64,000 bases of DNA from Piscicola geometra (GCA_943735955.1 OX030968.1:2818343-2882342), one strand, 5' to 3'. Positions 11,728 through 22,165 are shown, numbered from the stretch's first letter. Notes: generated from the letters alone by a model not told the origin. Program-made: numbers and translations.

Positions 11728-12878
11728 TAGAGACCGACCGAAACAGATATTTTTATTTCGGCCGAAACCGAAATTAGGCCGAAATTAAAATCCCATTTTC
11801 GGCCGAAACCGAAATTGAGCCGAAATTGAATATCAATTTTCGGCCGAAACCGAAATTAAACCGAAATTGTAATAAGATTTTCGGCCGAAACCGAAGCCGA
11901 AACCGAAATTGTTTCCAACTTTTATTAAAAATGAAAAAATAGTATTTAACGATGATAATGTCAGTTTAATAAGTAAATCCAAACAAGCGTATATTTTAAG
12001 CCAAAAAATAAAATTTGTTGTTGTTGACAGGCTTTGCTTTGGTCAGACTGACATTTTCTAAAAAAACTTCCAAATATTATTCAACGACATTCTCACAATT
12101 TATTTTTGAATTAATTAATCGAAGCCAAATCTTCTCGTTCTTTCGACTTATATATAGTGTTTTTCAAAGCATGAATATCTAGAATTTCACATGCTTGTAT
12201 ATATTATTCGAATAATGTGTGTGTGTGTGTTTGTGTGTTTGTGTGTGTGTGTGCGTGTACCTCTAATAAATCGACCCTCTGGATCATTGCCAAAGATGCA
12301 TTTAACTTTCCCATCACATCTAATAGATATCTTATAGAGATGAGAATCGATCCCAAACTTAATAATTCGAGTTCGATTGAGGATATACAGATACTTACTT
12401 TTGACAATAACATTTTTTTCAACAAATGTTTTAAGAAATAGAATTTGCTTAAAAAAAGTTTTGTTAAATATCATCATTGAGCGTATGCCAATTATTTAAA
12501 TTTCAAATACATGATTGTTGTTCCAGATGATTTTATATGTTATTCGAATAATTAGTCTGATGACACCCATAAATCAATCAACCACGATAACTAATAGATA
12601 TCTAAGAGAGAATCGAATCCGAACTTAATAGTTCGATTGAAGATACAGATATATCAGATAAACTACATAAATAAATAAAAATTTCGGTTTTTCGGTAAAT
12701 ATGAGATCCATTTCGGCCGAAACCGAAATTGAGCCGAAATTACAAAATTATTTTCGGCCGAAACCGAAAAATTTCCGAAATTCTAAAATTAGATTCGGCC
12801 GAAACCGAAAAATTGCCGAAACTAAGAAAATTAGCAATTTCGGCCACGAAACCGAAACCGAATTTCGGTCGGTCTCTA
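11728..12878 (-). mobile_element. Non-autonomous hAT inserted in the piggyBac gene
   Basis: The ends TAGAGACCGACCGAAA / TTTCGGTCGGTCTCTA have an 8-bp duplication CTTGGGTA / TTTGGGTA (11720-11727, 12879-12886; one mismatch). The subterminal zones are packed with TTTCGGCCGAAA palindromes. The terminal and some internal sequence matches the larger hAT at 25118-27353 in reverse. No transposase frame remains. Confidence 0.93.
12216..12253. repeat. (GT)n microsatellite
   Basis: GT dinucleotides with occasional TTT interruptions lie inside the hAT element. Confidence 0.95.
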
Positions 12879-13556
12879 TTTGGGTATTTGGTAAACTGTT
12901 ACCCGTATCAAGGAGCCTCGGAAGAGTTCAATAGCGAATTAGGATTTGGTGGATCGGTGGTATCTAAACTAATAAAATGCTTACCGAAAGACACTCCATG
13001 TTAAACTGAAATATTTATAATTTTTTCATATGGTTTCAAACAGATCAAAAAAGAAAAAAAAGAATCCATGAATTTAGCTAAAAGCGTGTTGCAGATGTCC
13101 GATACGATGGAAAAGATAATTTTATTGGTAAAATTGAAGATGGCCAAAAAAGATGCAAGCAATGTGGAAAGAAAGTGGAAATGAAATGCCTTAAATGTAA
13201 TGTAGCGTTACATTTGGAGTGCTTCAGTATCTACCACGAATCGTGATTACCGTCAGTAGCAATGCATAGTGTCTTTTTTTAAGGACATTTTTTATTTTCA
13301 TCATAACTTTTTTTGTATAAAATATCTCAGACTAATTTTTTGATTTTATTTTTTAGATTCAGTTTTTCAATAAAATGTAAGAAAATTAATTAATTCCTTT
13401 GAGTCATGCGTTAATGGGTTAACTCTTCTTTTGTGCCTTGATTTTCTTCTGCTTTTGATACTGTTGATCATACTCTTTTACTAAATGTATTATATTCTTC
13501 CTTTGATATTTCTCGATCTTCCCTTAACTGGCTCAAGTCATATCTTCCTGAGCAAT

Positions 13557-13676
13557 GGTTGGGTAGTTGGATGATGTGGATGATTGGAGGGGTAGAGTGG
13601 ATAGATGGATTGAATGGGTGGGTTGGTGGATTGAATGGGTGCATGGAGTGGGTTGGTGGATGGATGAGTGTGGGGA
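13557..13676. repeat. G/T-rich minisatellite
   Basis: Imperfect tandem copies of GGATTGAATGGGTGGGTTGGT-like units follow directly after the LINE fragment. Confidence 0.8.
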
Positions 13677-14289
13677 AGTGGAAACATAAAAATTTCACTC
13701 TATACCAATACACCGTTATAACAAGTATTAGTATTATTTGATTCTTTCCGTTATTTATATGAAATGATTACAAGCATCATCATCATCATCATCATCATGA
13801 CCACACGCAGAGGGTTGGTGGGAGGTGGAGGGAGGTGTTGGTGGATGTGGTTGCAGGTCGCTTGCAAATGGTAACTGCTCGCTTCGATACCGTTGCTAAG
13901 GCCCTCCTCTCAGATGTAGGGATGGGCTGATTTAATTGAATAAATTTTGAAAGAATTATTTGTATATATTTTGCATATTTCATTGAACCGCATATAAAGT
14001 GTTTCATTCTATTTTAAATGCATTTGAAATCATTTTAAATTATTGTATTATCTAAATATTATACTATATTAAATTCAGATGCAATACATCTTTTAACTTT
14101 TATTCATCAAAAACTGTTTTTACAAAAAAGTATATTTTTTATATTTAAAATATTACCAGAGAAAAAAAGTTTTTATAAATTCAATTTGATTTTAATAATT
14201 GCGGAAAAGTATTCGTAAAATGAAAGTTTAAAATCTTTTTTTTCTTTTCTATTTTTGTATTCGTTGTAACATGGCTTGCGTCTGTCAAG
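13677..14289. other. Unassigned spacer
   Basis: It contains a short (CAT)n run at 13775-13799 and otherwise nothing that I recognise. Confidence 0.45.
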
Positions 14290-14990
14290 CAGTGTTATTT
14301 TCGTAACGAAAACGAAAACGAAAACGACAATTTTGAATAATCGTTCCACGAAAACGAAAATAAAAACTAAATTTATTTTCAAAACGAAAACGAAAATAAA
14401 AATTATAATTATTTCCAAAACGAAACTGAAATAAAAACTATAATTATTTTTAAAACGAAAATTAAATAAATTTCAAAGTATGCCATAATATGTAAATGTG
14501 TAATTTATATAAAAAATATATGTCTATGTTATAAACATTATCTTTGGGTTTTATGAAAGTAGCGCCATTTAATAAACGTTATTTTATTACCGCTTCGCTT
14601 TGTCAATTAAATTATCACTTATTATAATCGTAAATTTTTTATTATATTTCAAATTTGTTATTACTCAATAATTTACGTACTCAATTCTTATATTATTTCA
14701 ATTGACTGTTAATTTATAAAACTCATTTGTTGTTAATATACAGTTCTATTTTACTGTTTCATTTTATAATCAATTAATTTTTTTAGATATAAAAAAATAG
14801 TGTTCAAAGTTGTAAATTAATATATTTTCAAACTAAAATGAAAATAAAAACTTTAGTTATTTTCAAAACGAAAACGAAAATAAAAACTATAATTATTTTC
14901 AAAACGAAAACGAAAATAAAAACTATAATTAATTCCAAAACGAAACTGAAATAAAAACTATAATTATTTTATGAAACGAAAATAACACTG
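14290..14990. mobile_element. Non-autonomous hAT (MITE), CAGTG family, second copy
   Basis: It has the same termini and subterminal repeats as 9308-10013 but in the opposite orientation. The 8-bp duplication CTGTCAAG is perfect (14282-14289, 14991-14998). Confidence 0.93.
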
Positions 14991-15394
14991 CTGTCAAGCC
15001 GTGAAGAATAAAGATTAGGTAAAAAAAATTATAACAAATATTGTGCTGAAAAAAGTGTTTGTGTAATTTCGAAAAGGGAAACATGGTAAGTTCAAAAGCG
15101 GAGGTATAATCACCCGAGCAACATGCTGTGTGCACAAAGCCATAAAATACAAATTGACGAAAGGAAAAATTAGCTAAACAGTTGTTGAAATGAATGACAG
15201 TAGATGGAATCAAGTCGGAAATGAGCGTTTGTTAAGCTGAGATTGGCAAAGAACGAAACATTCGAACGTCATCTTGCGTGTAGCTAAGAAGCTGTGAATA
15301 TAATCAATATAGTCTTTTTAATTGCACTGAAGCCTTACATGTTTTGAATTATAAAATTATAAATAGAATATAAAATACATTTAAGTAACTTTTC

Positions 15395-15517
15395 ATCTGT
15401 TCATCCACCAATCATCCACCACTCATCCATCTATTAATCCACCACTCATCCATCTATTCATCCACCACTCATCCATCTATTCATCCACCACTCATCCATC
15501 TATTCATCCACCACTCA
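15395..15517 (-). repeat. 23-bp minisatellite at the 3' end of the gene
   Basis: Tandem CCACTCATCCATCTATTCAT-type units lie immediately downstream of the stop codon, probably in the 3' UTR. They are long in units 1, 2 and 7 and reduced to one or two copies in units 3-6. Confidence 0.88.
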
Positions 15518-16762
15518 TCAACTCATGGTAAATGCAGTCATGACTGCAACGACCACAACAGCAAAGCAAGGAGTTAACATCTTGTTTCCTCCTCTAGTCG
15601 TCCTGGAAGTGCTTTTCACAGTGGTTTTTACAGTGGTACTGAAAGGTACTTTTACAGTGGTTCTGAAAGGGGTTTTTACAGTGGTTTTCACAGTGGTTTT
15701 TACAGTGGTACTGAAAGTTACTTTTACAGTGGTTTTGAAAGGGGTAGGATTGGTAGCTTTTGGATTTCTCGTGGGAGCGAGAACACCATCGAATTCGCGA
15801 ATGACTCTTCGCTCGCTTTCGGCAGTTCTTTTGACAGGGAGAAGAACAATTTCTGAGTTGCACAAGTCAGCTTTGGTGAAGGTTAAAATACGTTAGTTGG
15901 ATTGGTTTGAGAACTATGTAATTAACTTAGCTTAGAAATTGGAAAGGGATAAATAAGTGGATGAAAAGCTAAACAAAAAAATCGTAGATAGCAAATACTT
16001 CAACTATTAAAAAAAAGTTCACAATTATTTTGTAAAATTTATGCACCCATTAAAAAAGTTAAAAAATACTTACTCTTGCAGTAGCAGGACTCATTTCCAT
16101 CGATGTCGGTGGAACAGTGGTTTAATTGTTTAATTGCACTGAAGTCCACGGCAGCACAGCCACTCTTGACCACTTTCTTTCCTGTGTAGGTTATGTAGTT
16201 GGGTAGGAGTAGTTATGATGTAGTGGTAAGGATGAAGATATCTGAATAAAAAGACTATTTAATTGGATAAATTTAGTATGGCAATTTGACGATTATTAAG
16301 AAAATAAATATTTGAAAATTTAAATATTATAGGGATTTTGATGATTATAATAAATATGGTTGTTATCATTTCGCCCTTGAAAATCATTTTGAAAACGCGT
16401 TCATGTATAGTGCGCACACTTTATTTCTTTGAATAGCGGATTTTTTTAGAGAATATATTTTAAATAAACAGCTTAGTTGGGCGGTTTTAAAACTAATTTA
16501 TTCTGAAAAACTAAGTATCTGAATAAACTTGGTGGACAAACCGTGAATACGAATCAATCCAAAAAAAACTAATAATGAAAAGCCTTATCAACTCACCCTG
16601 AACTTGTGAAGTGACTTTATAGCAAGACTTTAGAAAGGCTCCGCAGACCTCAGTTGTTGGCTTCTCACAGTTTTTACATTGATAACAAGTCAATGCGTCA
16701 GCCGCACAGAACATCGCTAGCAACACCAAGCCTGTGCCCATAATGGTTCTTGAAGGTTTCAT
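15518..16762 (-). CDS. GPI-anchored Ly6/uPAR (three-finger) protein, gene 1
   Basis: This is a predicted three-exon gene: exon 1 16762-16597, exon 2 16181-16074, exon 3 15870-15518. All junctions are GT-AG and the phases agree, giving about 208 residues. Residues 1-24 are a signal peptide (MKPSRTIMGTGLVLLAMFCA, cut likely after ADA). The mature part has ten cysteines in Ly6/uPAR order, opening LTCYQC and closing CYCKTDLCN. A basic linker follows, then a Thr-rich stalk of TTVK repeats (about residues 130-185) and a C-terminal GPI signal (RGGNKM, then a hydrophobic tail). The protein is expected on the outer cell surface, possibly O-glycosylated; the ligand is unknown. Exon 2 carries six more codons than gene 2. 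The start was chosen because MKPSRTIM or MNPSRTIM is shared by all seven genes and leads straight into the hydrophobic core. Confidence 0.85.
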
Positions 16763-17100
16763 CTGGAGGGTGATGTTGTGCAGTAGTAAATAGTGAAATG
16801 GGTTTAAGAAAATCTATTATGTGTGGAATGTTTCAGAAAAAAAAGTTTTTGGAAATTGTTAAAATTTACAACAAACCATTAGAAAAGACTTTGTAAAAAT
16901 ATAACATATCATCCTGCTTTTTATCTTCACTTCTACACTCACGATATTTTCAAACATATGTGCGTGTGTAAAGGTCATTTATAGTCTATTTTAAAAGTAT
17001 TATCTAAGATTATGCACAGAACACACACAAAAAAGGAAATCGTTATAGATTATAAATCAATCGTTTGCGGATACTTGCACTTTATAATTTAAATAATAAT

Positions 17101-17166
17101 TTGAGCGCTTTTGTTCACTTACGAAGGGCGCTATTAAATACTTAGTGATTGATTGATTGATTGATG
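17101..17166 (+). repeat. Solo LINE/SINE 3' tail
   Basis: An AGCGCTTTTGTTCACTTACG / GGGCGCTAT segment ends in GATT tandem repeats. It is the same 3' end as the retroposon at 59745-60402. A copy sits at the same place in unit 2 (about 20157-20213). Confidence 0.75.
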
Positions 17167-17328
17167 ATAATAATAAAATTCAACAAATTTTAAAAACACT
17201 TTTAATGGAATATGTGTATTTGTAACAAATTTTGTTGAGATTTCAGAACGTTTGACTTTTGTTCTAATTTATCATACGACATGCATATCGCCATGGCAAC
17301 CCCAAGTAGGCACTTATTGATAAGAAAT

Positions 17329-17567
17329 GGTTGTAGGTTAACTGCACACAAACGAAAGCGCGCTGCATGTGTTAAATGCACTTTTTTTTTGCACATTTCT
17401 TCTTAAAATGCGATTTTTCTGAAAACCCTAACCCTAACCCTAACCCTAACCCTAACCCTAACCCTTACCCTAACCTTAACCCTAAATTAACGTAGATCAT
17501 GTGAGAAAGAAAATGTGCATTTAACACATGCAGCGCGATTTCTTTGGTGTGCGGTTTATCTACAACC
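17329..17567. mobile_element. MITE with telomere-like core, copy a
   Basis: Inverted ends GGTTGTAGGTTAACTGCACA / GTGCGGTTTATCTACAACC extend inward through a CATGTGTTAAATGCAC block. The duplication TAAGAAAT is at 17321-17328 and 17568-17575. It occupies the same position as copy c in unit 2, so it predates that duplication. It is about 239 bp long and has no frame. Confidence 0.88.
17425..17486 (-). repeat. Interstitial CCCTAA array
   Basis: About ten near-perfect CCCTAA units lie in the centre of MITE copy a. Confidence 0.95.
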
Positions 17568-18504
17568 TAAGAAATCGGTATCTGTTTGATTAACAGCTGC
17601 TCACTCAACTAATTAGAAAGCATGGAAACAAATGAACATCGGATTGTTGGCTAAGCAAAAAGATGTGTCAATAAAAAAGATTAGAATGTTGCGCATAAAT
17701 TGTTTTAGTTCTGAGCCATTAACCGTTAATCATTAACGAAACTTTTCCTTCTTCATTAGCTGGCGGAACGAAAAAATTCATCAGTTAAATGTGACATTGA
17801 CCGGACCGAATTTCGGTGTTTTAAAAATGTTCAATTTAAGTTTTTATTAGATTCGGCCATTTAGTTTTCATTTTTCCTCTTTCCCAAATACAACTTTGAA
17901 ACTTTAAAATGATTTGATATTTTTATTTTAGGTTCTTTTGAATGACTTTTTATTTATTATTTTTTTCTATTTTAAGGTTTAAAAACTCAAATACATTAAA
18001 GCCATTTCTGATTTTTTACATTATTTTTTTATATAACTAAGCATCTTAATTTAATTTTTAAACAACTATTTACCAAATAGCGGGTTTATTAATTCAATTC
18101 AAATTTAATCATTGCAAAAAACTATGTTTAAAATAAAAGTTAAAAGTCATCTTGTGATTAAAAAAGTCTTTTTGTAATTTTGAAAGGGAAACATGGTAAG
18201 TTCAAAAAGCGGAGGTATAATCACCCGAGCAACATGCTGTGTGCACAAAGCCACAAAATACAAATTCACGAAAGGAACAATTAGCTAAACAGTTGATTAA
18301 ATGAATGACAGTAGATGGAATCAAGTCGGAAATGAACATTTTGTTAAGCTGAGATTGGCAAAGAACGAAACCTTCGAAAGTCATCTTGCGTGTAGCTAGA
18401 AGATGTGAATATAATCAATATAGTCTGTTTAATTGCACTGAAGCCTTACATGTGTTGAATTATAAAATCATAAATAGAATATAAAATACATTTAAGTCAC
18501 TTTT

Positions 18505-18605
18505 CATCTGTTCATCCACCAATCATCCACCACTCATCCATCTATTCATCCACCACTCATCCATCTATTCATCCACCATTCATCCATCTATTCATCCACC
18601 ACTCA
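18505..18605 (-). repeat. 23-bp minisatellite at the 3' end of gene 2
   Basis: It uses the same CCACTCATCCATCTATTCAT-type unit as in unit 1, about four copies. Confidence 0.88.
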
Positions 18606-19815
18606 TTAACTCATGGCAAATGCAGTCATGACTGCAGCGACCACAACAGCAACGCAAGGAGTTAACATCTTGTTTCCTCCTCTAGTCGTCCTGGAAGGTA
18701 CTTTTACAGTGGTTCTGACAGGGGTTTTTACAGTGGTACTGGAAGGTACTTTTACAGTGGTTCTGACAGGGGTTTTTACAGTGGTTTTGAAAGGTATTTT
18801 TACAGTGGTTTTGAAAGGGGTAGGAGTGGTTGATTTTGGATTGGTCGTGGGAACGAGAACACCATCGAATTCGCGAATGACTTTTCGCTCGCTTTCGGCA
18901 GTTCCTTTGAAAGGGAGAAGAACAATTTCTGAGTTGCACAAGTCAGCTGTGGTGAAGGTTTAAATACGTTTGTTGGATTGGTTTGAGAACTATGTAATCA
19001 ACTAAGCTTAGAAATTGGAAAAGGATAAATAAGTGGATTAAAATCTAAACGAAAAAATCGTAGATAGCAAATACTACAACTACTAAAAAAAATTCACATT
19101 TATTTTTTTATTTATGCACCCATGAAAAAGTTTACAAATACTTACTCTTGCAGTAGCAGGACTCATTTCCATCGATGTCGGTGAAACAGTGGTCCTGGTC
19201 CACGGCAGCACAGCCACTCCTGACCATTTCCTTTCCTGTATAGGTTATATAGTTGAGTAGGAGTAGTTATGATGTAGTGGTAAGGATGAAGATATCTGAT
19301 TAAAAAGACTATTTAATTGGATAAATTTAGTATGGCAATTTGACGATTATTAAGAAAATAAATATTTGAAAATTTAAATATTATAGGGATTTTGATAATT
19401 ATAATAAATATTATTGTTATCATTTCGCCCTTGAAAATCATTTTGAAAACGCGTTCATGTATAGTGCGCACCCTTTATTTCTTTGAATAGCGGATTTTTT
19501 TAGAGAATATATTTTAAATAAACAGCTTAGTTGGGCGGTTTTAAAACTAATTTATTCTGAAAAACTAAGTATCTGAATAAACTTGGTGGACAAACCGTGA
19601 ATACGAATCAATCCAAAAAAACTAATAATGAAAGGCCTTATCAACTCACTCTGAACTTGTGAAGTGACTTTATAGCAAGACTTTAGAAAGGCTCCGCAGA
19701 CTTCAGTTGTTGGCTTCTCACAGTTTTCACATTGATAACAAGTCAATGCGTCAGCCGCACAAAACATCGCTAGCAACACCAAGCCTGTGCCCATAATGGT
19801 TCTTGAAGGTTTCAT
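18606..19815 (-). CDS. GPI-anchored Ly6/uPAR (three-finger) protein, gene 2
   Basis: This is a three-exon paralogue of gene 1: exon 1 19815-19650, exon 2 19235-19146, exon 3 18946-18606, all GT-AG, about 198 residues. The signal peptide is the same except for minor changes. The Ly6 core again has ten cysteines (LTCYQC, KSCYK, SGCAAVDQDHC, CYCKTDLCN). The stalk is a tandem series of TTVK / TPVRTTVKVP repeats, and the GPI signal is RGGNKM followed by a hydrophobic alanine/valine-rich tail. Exon 2 is 18 bp shorter than in gene 1 and appears to be the ancestral length. Introns are 414 and 199 bp. The protein is expected as an extracellular, lipid-anchored surface protein; no specific partner can be inferred. 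Confidence 0.87.
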
Positions 19816-20578
19816 CTGGAGGGTGATGTTGTGCAGTAGTAAACAGTGAAAGGGGTGTAAGAAAATCTATTATTTGTAGAAAGTTTCCGAAAAAAAAGTT
19901 TTTGTAAATTTTTAAAATTTACAACAAACCATTAGAAAAGACTTTTTAAAAATATAACATATCATCCTGCTTTTTATCTTCACTTCTACACTCACGATAT
20001 TTTCAAACATATGTGCGTGTGTAAAGGTCATTTATAGTCTATTTAAAAAGTATTATCTAAGATTATGCACAGAACACACACAAAAAAGAAAATCGTTATA
20101 GATTATAAATCAAACGTTTGCGGATACTTGCACTTTATAATTTAAATAATAATTTGAGCGCTTTAGTTCACTTACGAAGGGCGCTATACAAATACTTAGT
20201 GATTGATTGATGATAATAATAAAATTCAAAAAATTATAAAAACACTTTTAATGGATTATGAGCATTTGTAACAATTTTTTTTGAGATTTCAGAACGTTTG
20301 ACTTTTGTTCTAACTTATCATACGACATGCATATCGCCATGGCAACCCCAAGTAGGCACTTATTGATAAGAAATCTGTTATAGGGGAAATGCACACCAAA
20401 GAAAGCGCGCTGCATGTGGTAAATGCACATTTGATTTTTCACGTTTTATTCTGCATATTGATAGGGTTGTAGGTTAACTGCACACAAAAGAAAGCACACT
20501 GCATGTGTTAAATGCACATTTTGTTTTGCACATGTATTCTTAAAATGCCATTTTTCTGAAAACCCTAACCCTAACTCT

Positions 20579-21238
20579 CAATCAATCAATCAATCACTAA
20601 TGATTTGTATAGCGCCCTTTACTGAGTGAACAAAAGCGCTCTTCAAATAAATTTGTTAAATAAAACGGTTTTTAGACCACTACCAATATATGTATATATA
20701 TATCAATTTAAATATAAAAAACAAACAATCAACCTCAATAATCAAACCTCACCCACACCACCATGACAATCACCGCCAAAAAATCACTATCACTACCAAA
20801 AAAAATTCAATCATCACTACAGTACCAAGACTCGTACCACAGCACAATCATCACCACATCATCCTCAAAACCACAAAACACAATCATCATTCTTGTCAAT
20901 TTTCTGTCTTGCCACTGGTGCCGAGGCTGCGAAAGAGGGTGAAGGAGAAGTCCTTGCCAGCACTGGAACTGCTGCTGCTATGGAAGGTTTTCTTCTTTAT
21001 GTCGCAGCTCACTTGATTCCCTGCGGCCATCTTGGTCTGCTGCGGTCATTCCTCGACAGATTCAAAACAACCAATATTCGCACAAAAAACATTCTAATTA
21101 ATTAAATATAATTTTTATTTAGACTTAAGATTCTAAAATTTTAATATATTATACCCATAACCGTTTATTCTACAAATTTATTTGAGCGGCTGCCAAAATG
21201 GCAGCCGCTAACCAAAGATTTTTTCAAAATCAAACTCA
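20579..21238 (-). mobile_element. 660-bp retroposon (SINE-like), copy 1
   Basis: Read on the minus strand, it starts with a strong hairpin (GCGGCTGCCA / TGGCAGCCGC, about 21185-21210) and ends with the GGGCGCTATACAAAT-type tail and GATT repeats (20579-20640). The target duplication AACTCT lies at 20573-20578 and 21239-21244. A second copy is at 59745-60402. Its 3' end resembles that of the CR1-like LINE at 25444-26620, so that LINE may have mobilised it. Confidence 0.8.
20896..21030 (-). other. 44-codon frame in the retroposon
   Basis: An ATG in a good context (CCAAGATGG) opens a 44-codon, Ser-rich frame (MAAGNQVSCDIK at the start, GKTEN at the end). The frame is also open in the other copy (59938-60072). 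Eight of 44 residues differ, and only about one silent change accompanies them, which argues against selection for a protein. I do not recognise the peptide. Confidence 0.3.
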
Positions 21239-21915
21239 AACTCTAACCCTAACCCTAATCCTAACCCTAACCTTAACCCTGAATTAACGTTTTTTCTGTA
21301 AAAAAGAATAAATGTGAAAAACAAAATGTGCATTTAACACATGCAGTGTGCTTTCCTTTGTGTGCAGTTAACCTACAACCGATTGATGGGGTAAAAACCA
21401 GAAAGATTTCAAAAAAGTAAAATATTAAAATTTTATTTATTATTTGCAGAAACCTATAAAAATATTTTTCTAATTCTAAAATTAGAAAAAAAATGTATAC
21501 AAATTTTAAAAAAGTGAAAAAAAAGTTAAAACAACAATTTATTTAACTAATTTAAAACATAACAATTTATTTAACTGATTTTAAAACATAACAATTTATT
21601 TAACTGATTTTAGAAAATCAATATCAATAAAATAAAATATCAATTTAAAAATTAAAAATATAATGGATAAAACGCAGATCATGTGCAGAAGAAAATGTGC
21701 ATTTAACACAGGCAGCGCGCTTTCTTTGGTGTGCGGTTTATCTACAACCTAAGAAATCGGTATCTGTTTGATTAACAGCTGCTCAATCAACTGATTAGAA
21801 AGCATGGAAACAAATGAACATCGGATTGTTGGCTAGGCAAGAAGTTGTGTCAATAAAAAAGATTAGAATGTTGCGCATAAATTGTTTTAGTTCTGAGCCA
21901 TTAACCGTTAATGAT

Positions 21916-22165
21916 GGTTATAGGTGAACTGCACACCAAAGAAATCGCGCTGCATGTGTTAAATACACATTTGATTTTGCACATGTATTCTTAAAATGCG
22001 ATTTTTCGGAAAACCCTAACCCTAACTCTAACCCTAACCCTAATCCTAACTTTAACTTTAACCGTAAATTAACGTTTTTTCTGTAAAAAAGAAGAAATGT
22101 GCAAAATCAAATGTGCATTTAACACATGCAGCGCGATTTCTTTGGTGTGCAGTTCACCTACAACC
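21916..22165. mobile_element. MITE with telomere-like core, copy d
   Basis: The ends GGTTATAGGTGAACTGCACA / GTGCAGTTCACCTACAACC form inverted arms of about 70 bp. The core is a CCCTAA array (22014-22072). A perfect 9-bp duplication GTTAATGAT is at 21907-21915 and 22166-22174. The sister units (for example 30797-30805) carry this site once and uninterrupted. Confidence 0.93.

Larger units (their letters stand above)
10863..13249 (+). pseudogene. piggyBac transposase pseudogene
   Basis: The parts appear in family order: an acidic N-terminus (10863-11105), a TGLLADYYFRGQTN segment (about 11150-11320), and then the DDE-type core start (11326-11727: [71 protein letters not shown]). After the hAT MITE it resumes in the same frame (12887-13003: NCYPYQGA, LGFGGSVV). 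A Cys-rich C-terminal zinc-binding domain follows (about 13090-13246, CKQCGKK, MKCLKCNVALHLECF). Frameshifts lie at about 11100 and 11320, and most of the catalytic core after GFGGSVV is deleted, so it cannot make an active enzyme. Confidence 0.92.
10458..13418 (+). mobile_element. piggyBac element
   Basis: The terminal inverted repeats CCCATTAACGCAT / ATGCGTTAATGGG are each flanked by TTAA (10454-10457 and 13419-13422), the diagnostic piggyBac target duplication. It carries a broken transposase gene and is itself interrupted by the hAT MITE 11728-12878. Confidence 0.95.
10345..13556 (+). mobile_element. LINE RT fragment split by a piggyBac insertion
   Basis: The left piece (10362-10457) encodes SQTGFRINHSTETALLKIY. 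The right piece (13423-13556) continues with FDTVDH and SLNWLKSYLPEQ. Together they are the fingers/palm part of a CR1-like RT, interrupted at a TTAA site by the piggyBac element. Only about 230 bp of LINE remain. Confidence 0.82.
15000..17643 (-). repeat. Array unit 1 (Ly6 gene unit)
   Basis: This is the first unit of the tandem gene array. From left to right it holds conserved sequence downstream of the gene (about 15000-15394), a 3' minisatellite, the gene, its upstream region (16763-17100), a LINE/SINE-type 3' tail remnant (17101-17166) and a MITE with a telomere-like core. The upstream region lacks the TATATAAG box seen in units 3-7. Confidence 0.85.
20465..21380. mobile_element. MITE with telomere-like core, copy b (middle layer)
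   Basis: The ends are GGTTGTAGGTTAACTGCACA and its inverse at 21361-21380. The CCCTAA core is split into 20562-20578 and 21239-21290 by a retroposon. The flanks TATTGATAG / GATTGATGG match at 7 of 9 bases. Confidence 0.8.
20376..21749. mobile_element. MITE with telomere-like family ends, copy c (outer layer)
   Basis: The outer ends (TGTTATAGGGGAAATGCACA at left, GTGCGGTTTATCTACAACC at right) have a perfect 9-bp duplication TAAGAAATC (20367-20375, 21750-21758). The site corresponds to copy a in unit 1. Copy b and other AT-rich sequence (21381-21660) now lie inside it. Confidence 0.8.
17644..21831 (-). repeat. Array unit 2 (Ly6 gene unit)
   Basis: It begins with the shared GTTGGCTAAGCAA block and continues through the conserved spacer (17700-18504), minisatellite, gene 2, upstream region and a nested MITE complex (20376-21749). 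The spacer holds no open frame that I can support. Confidence 0.85.

Noticed and set aside
12187..12477. Frames over the (GT)n run in the hAT MITE
   Set aside because: They are Val-Cys and Thr-His repeats from the microsatellite; no homology.
15525..15896. Plus-strand frames opposite the GPI genes (also 18613, 22979, 31617, 40335, 48928)
   Set aside because: They are antisense shadows. The minus strand has signal peptide, splice sites, cysteines and GPI signal.
17425..17486. CCCTAA array as a true telomere or fusion point
   Set aside because: It is internal, flanked by inverted arms and target duplications, so it is part of a transposed element.
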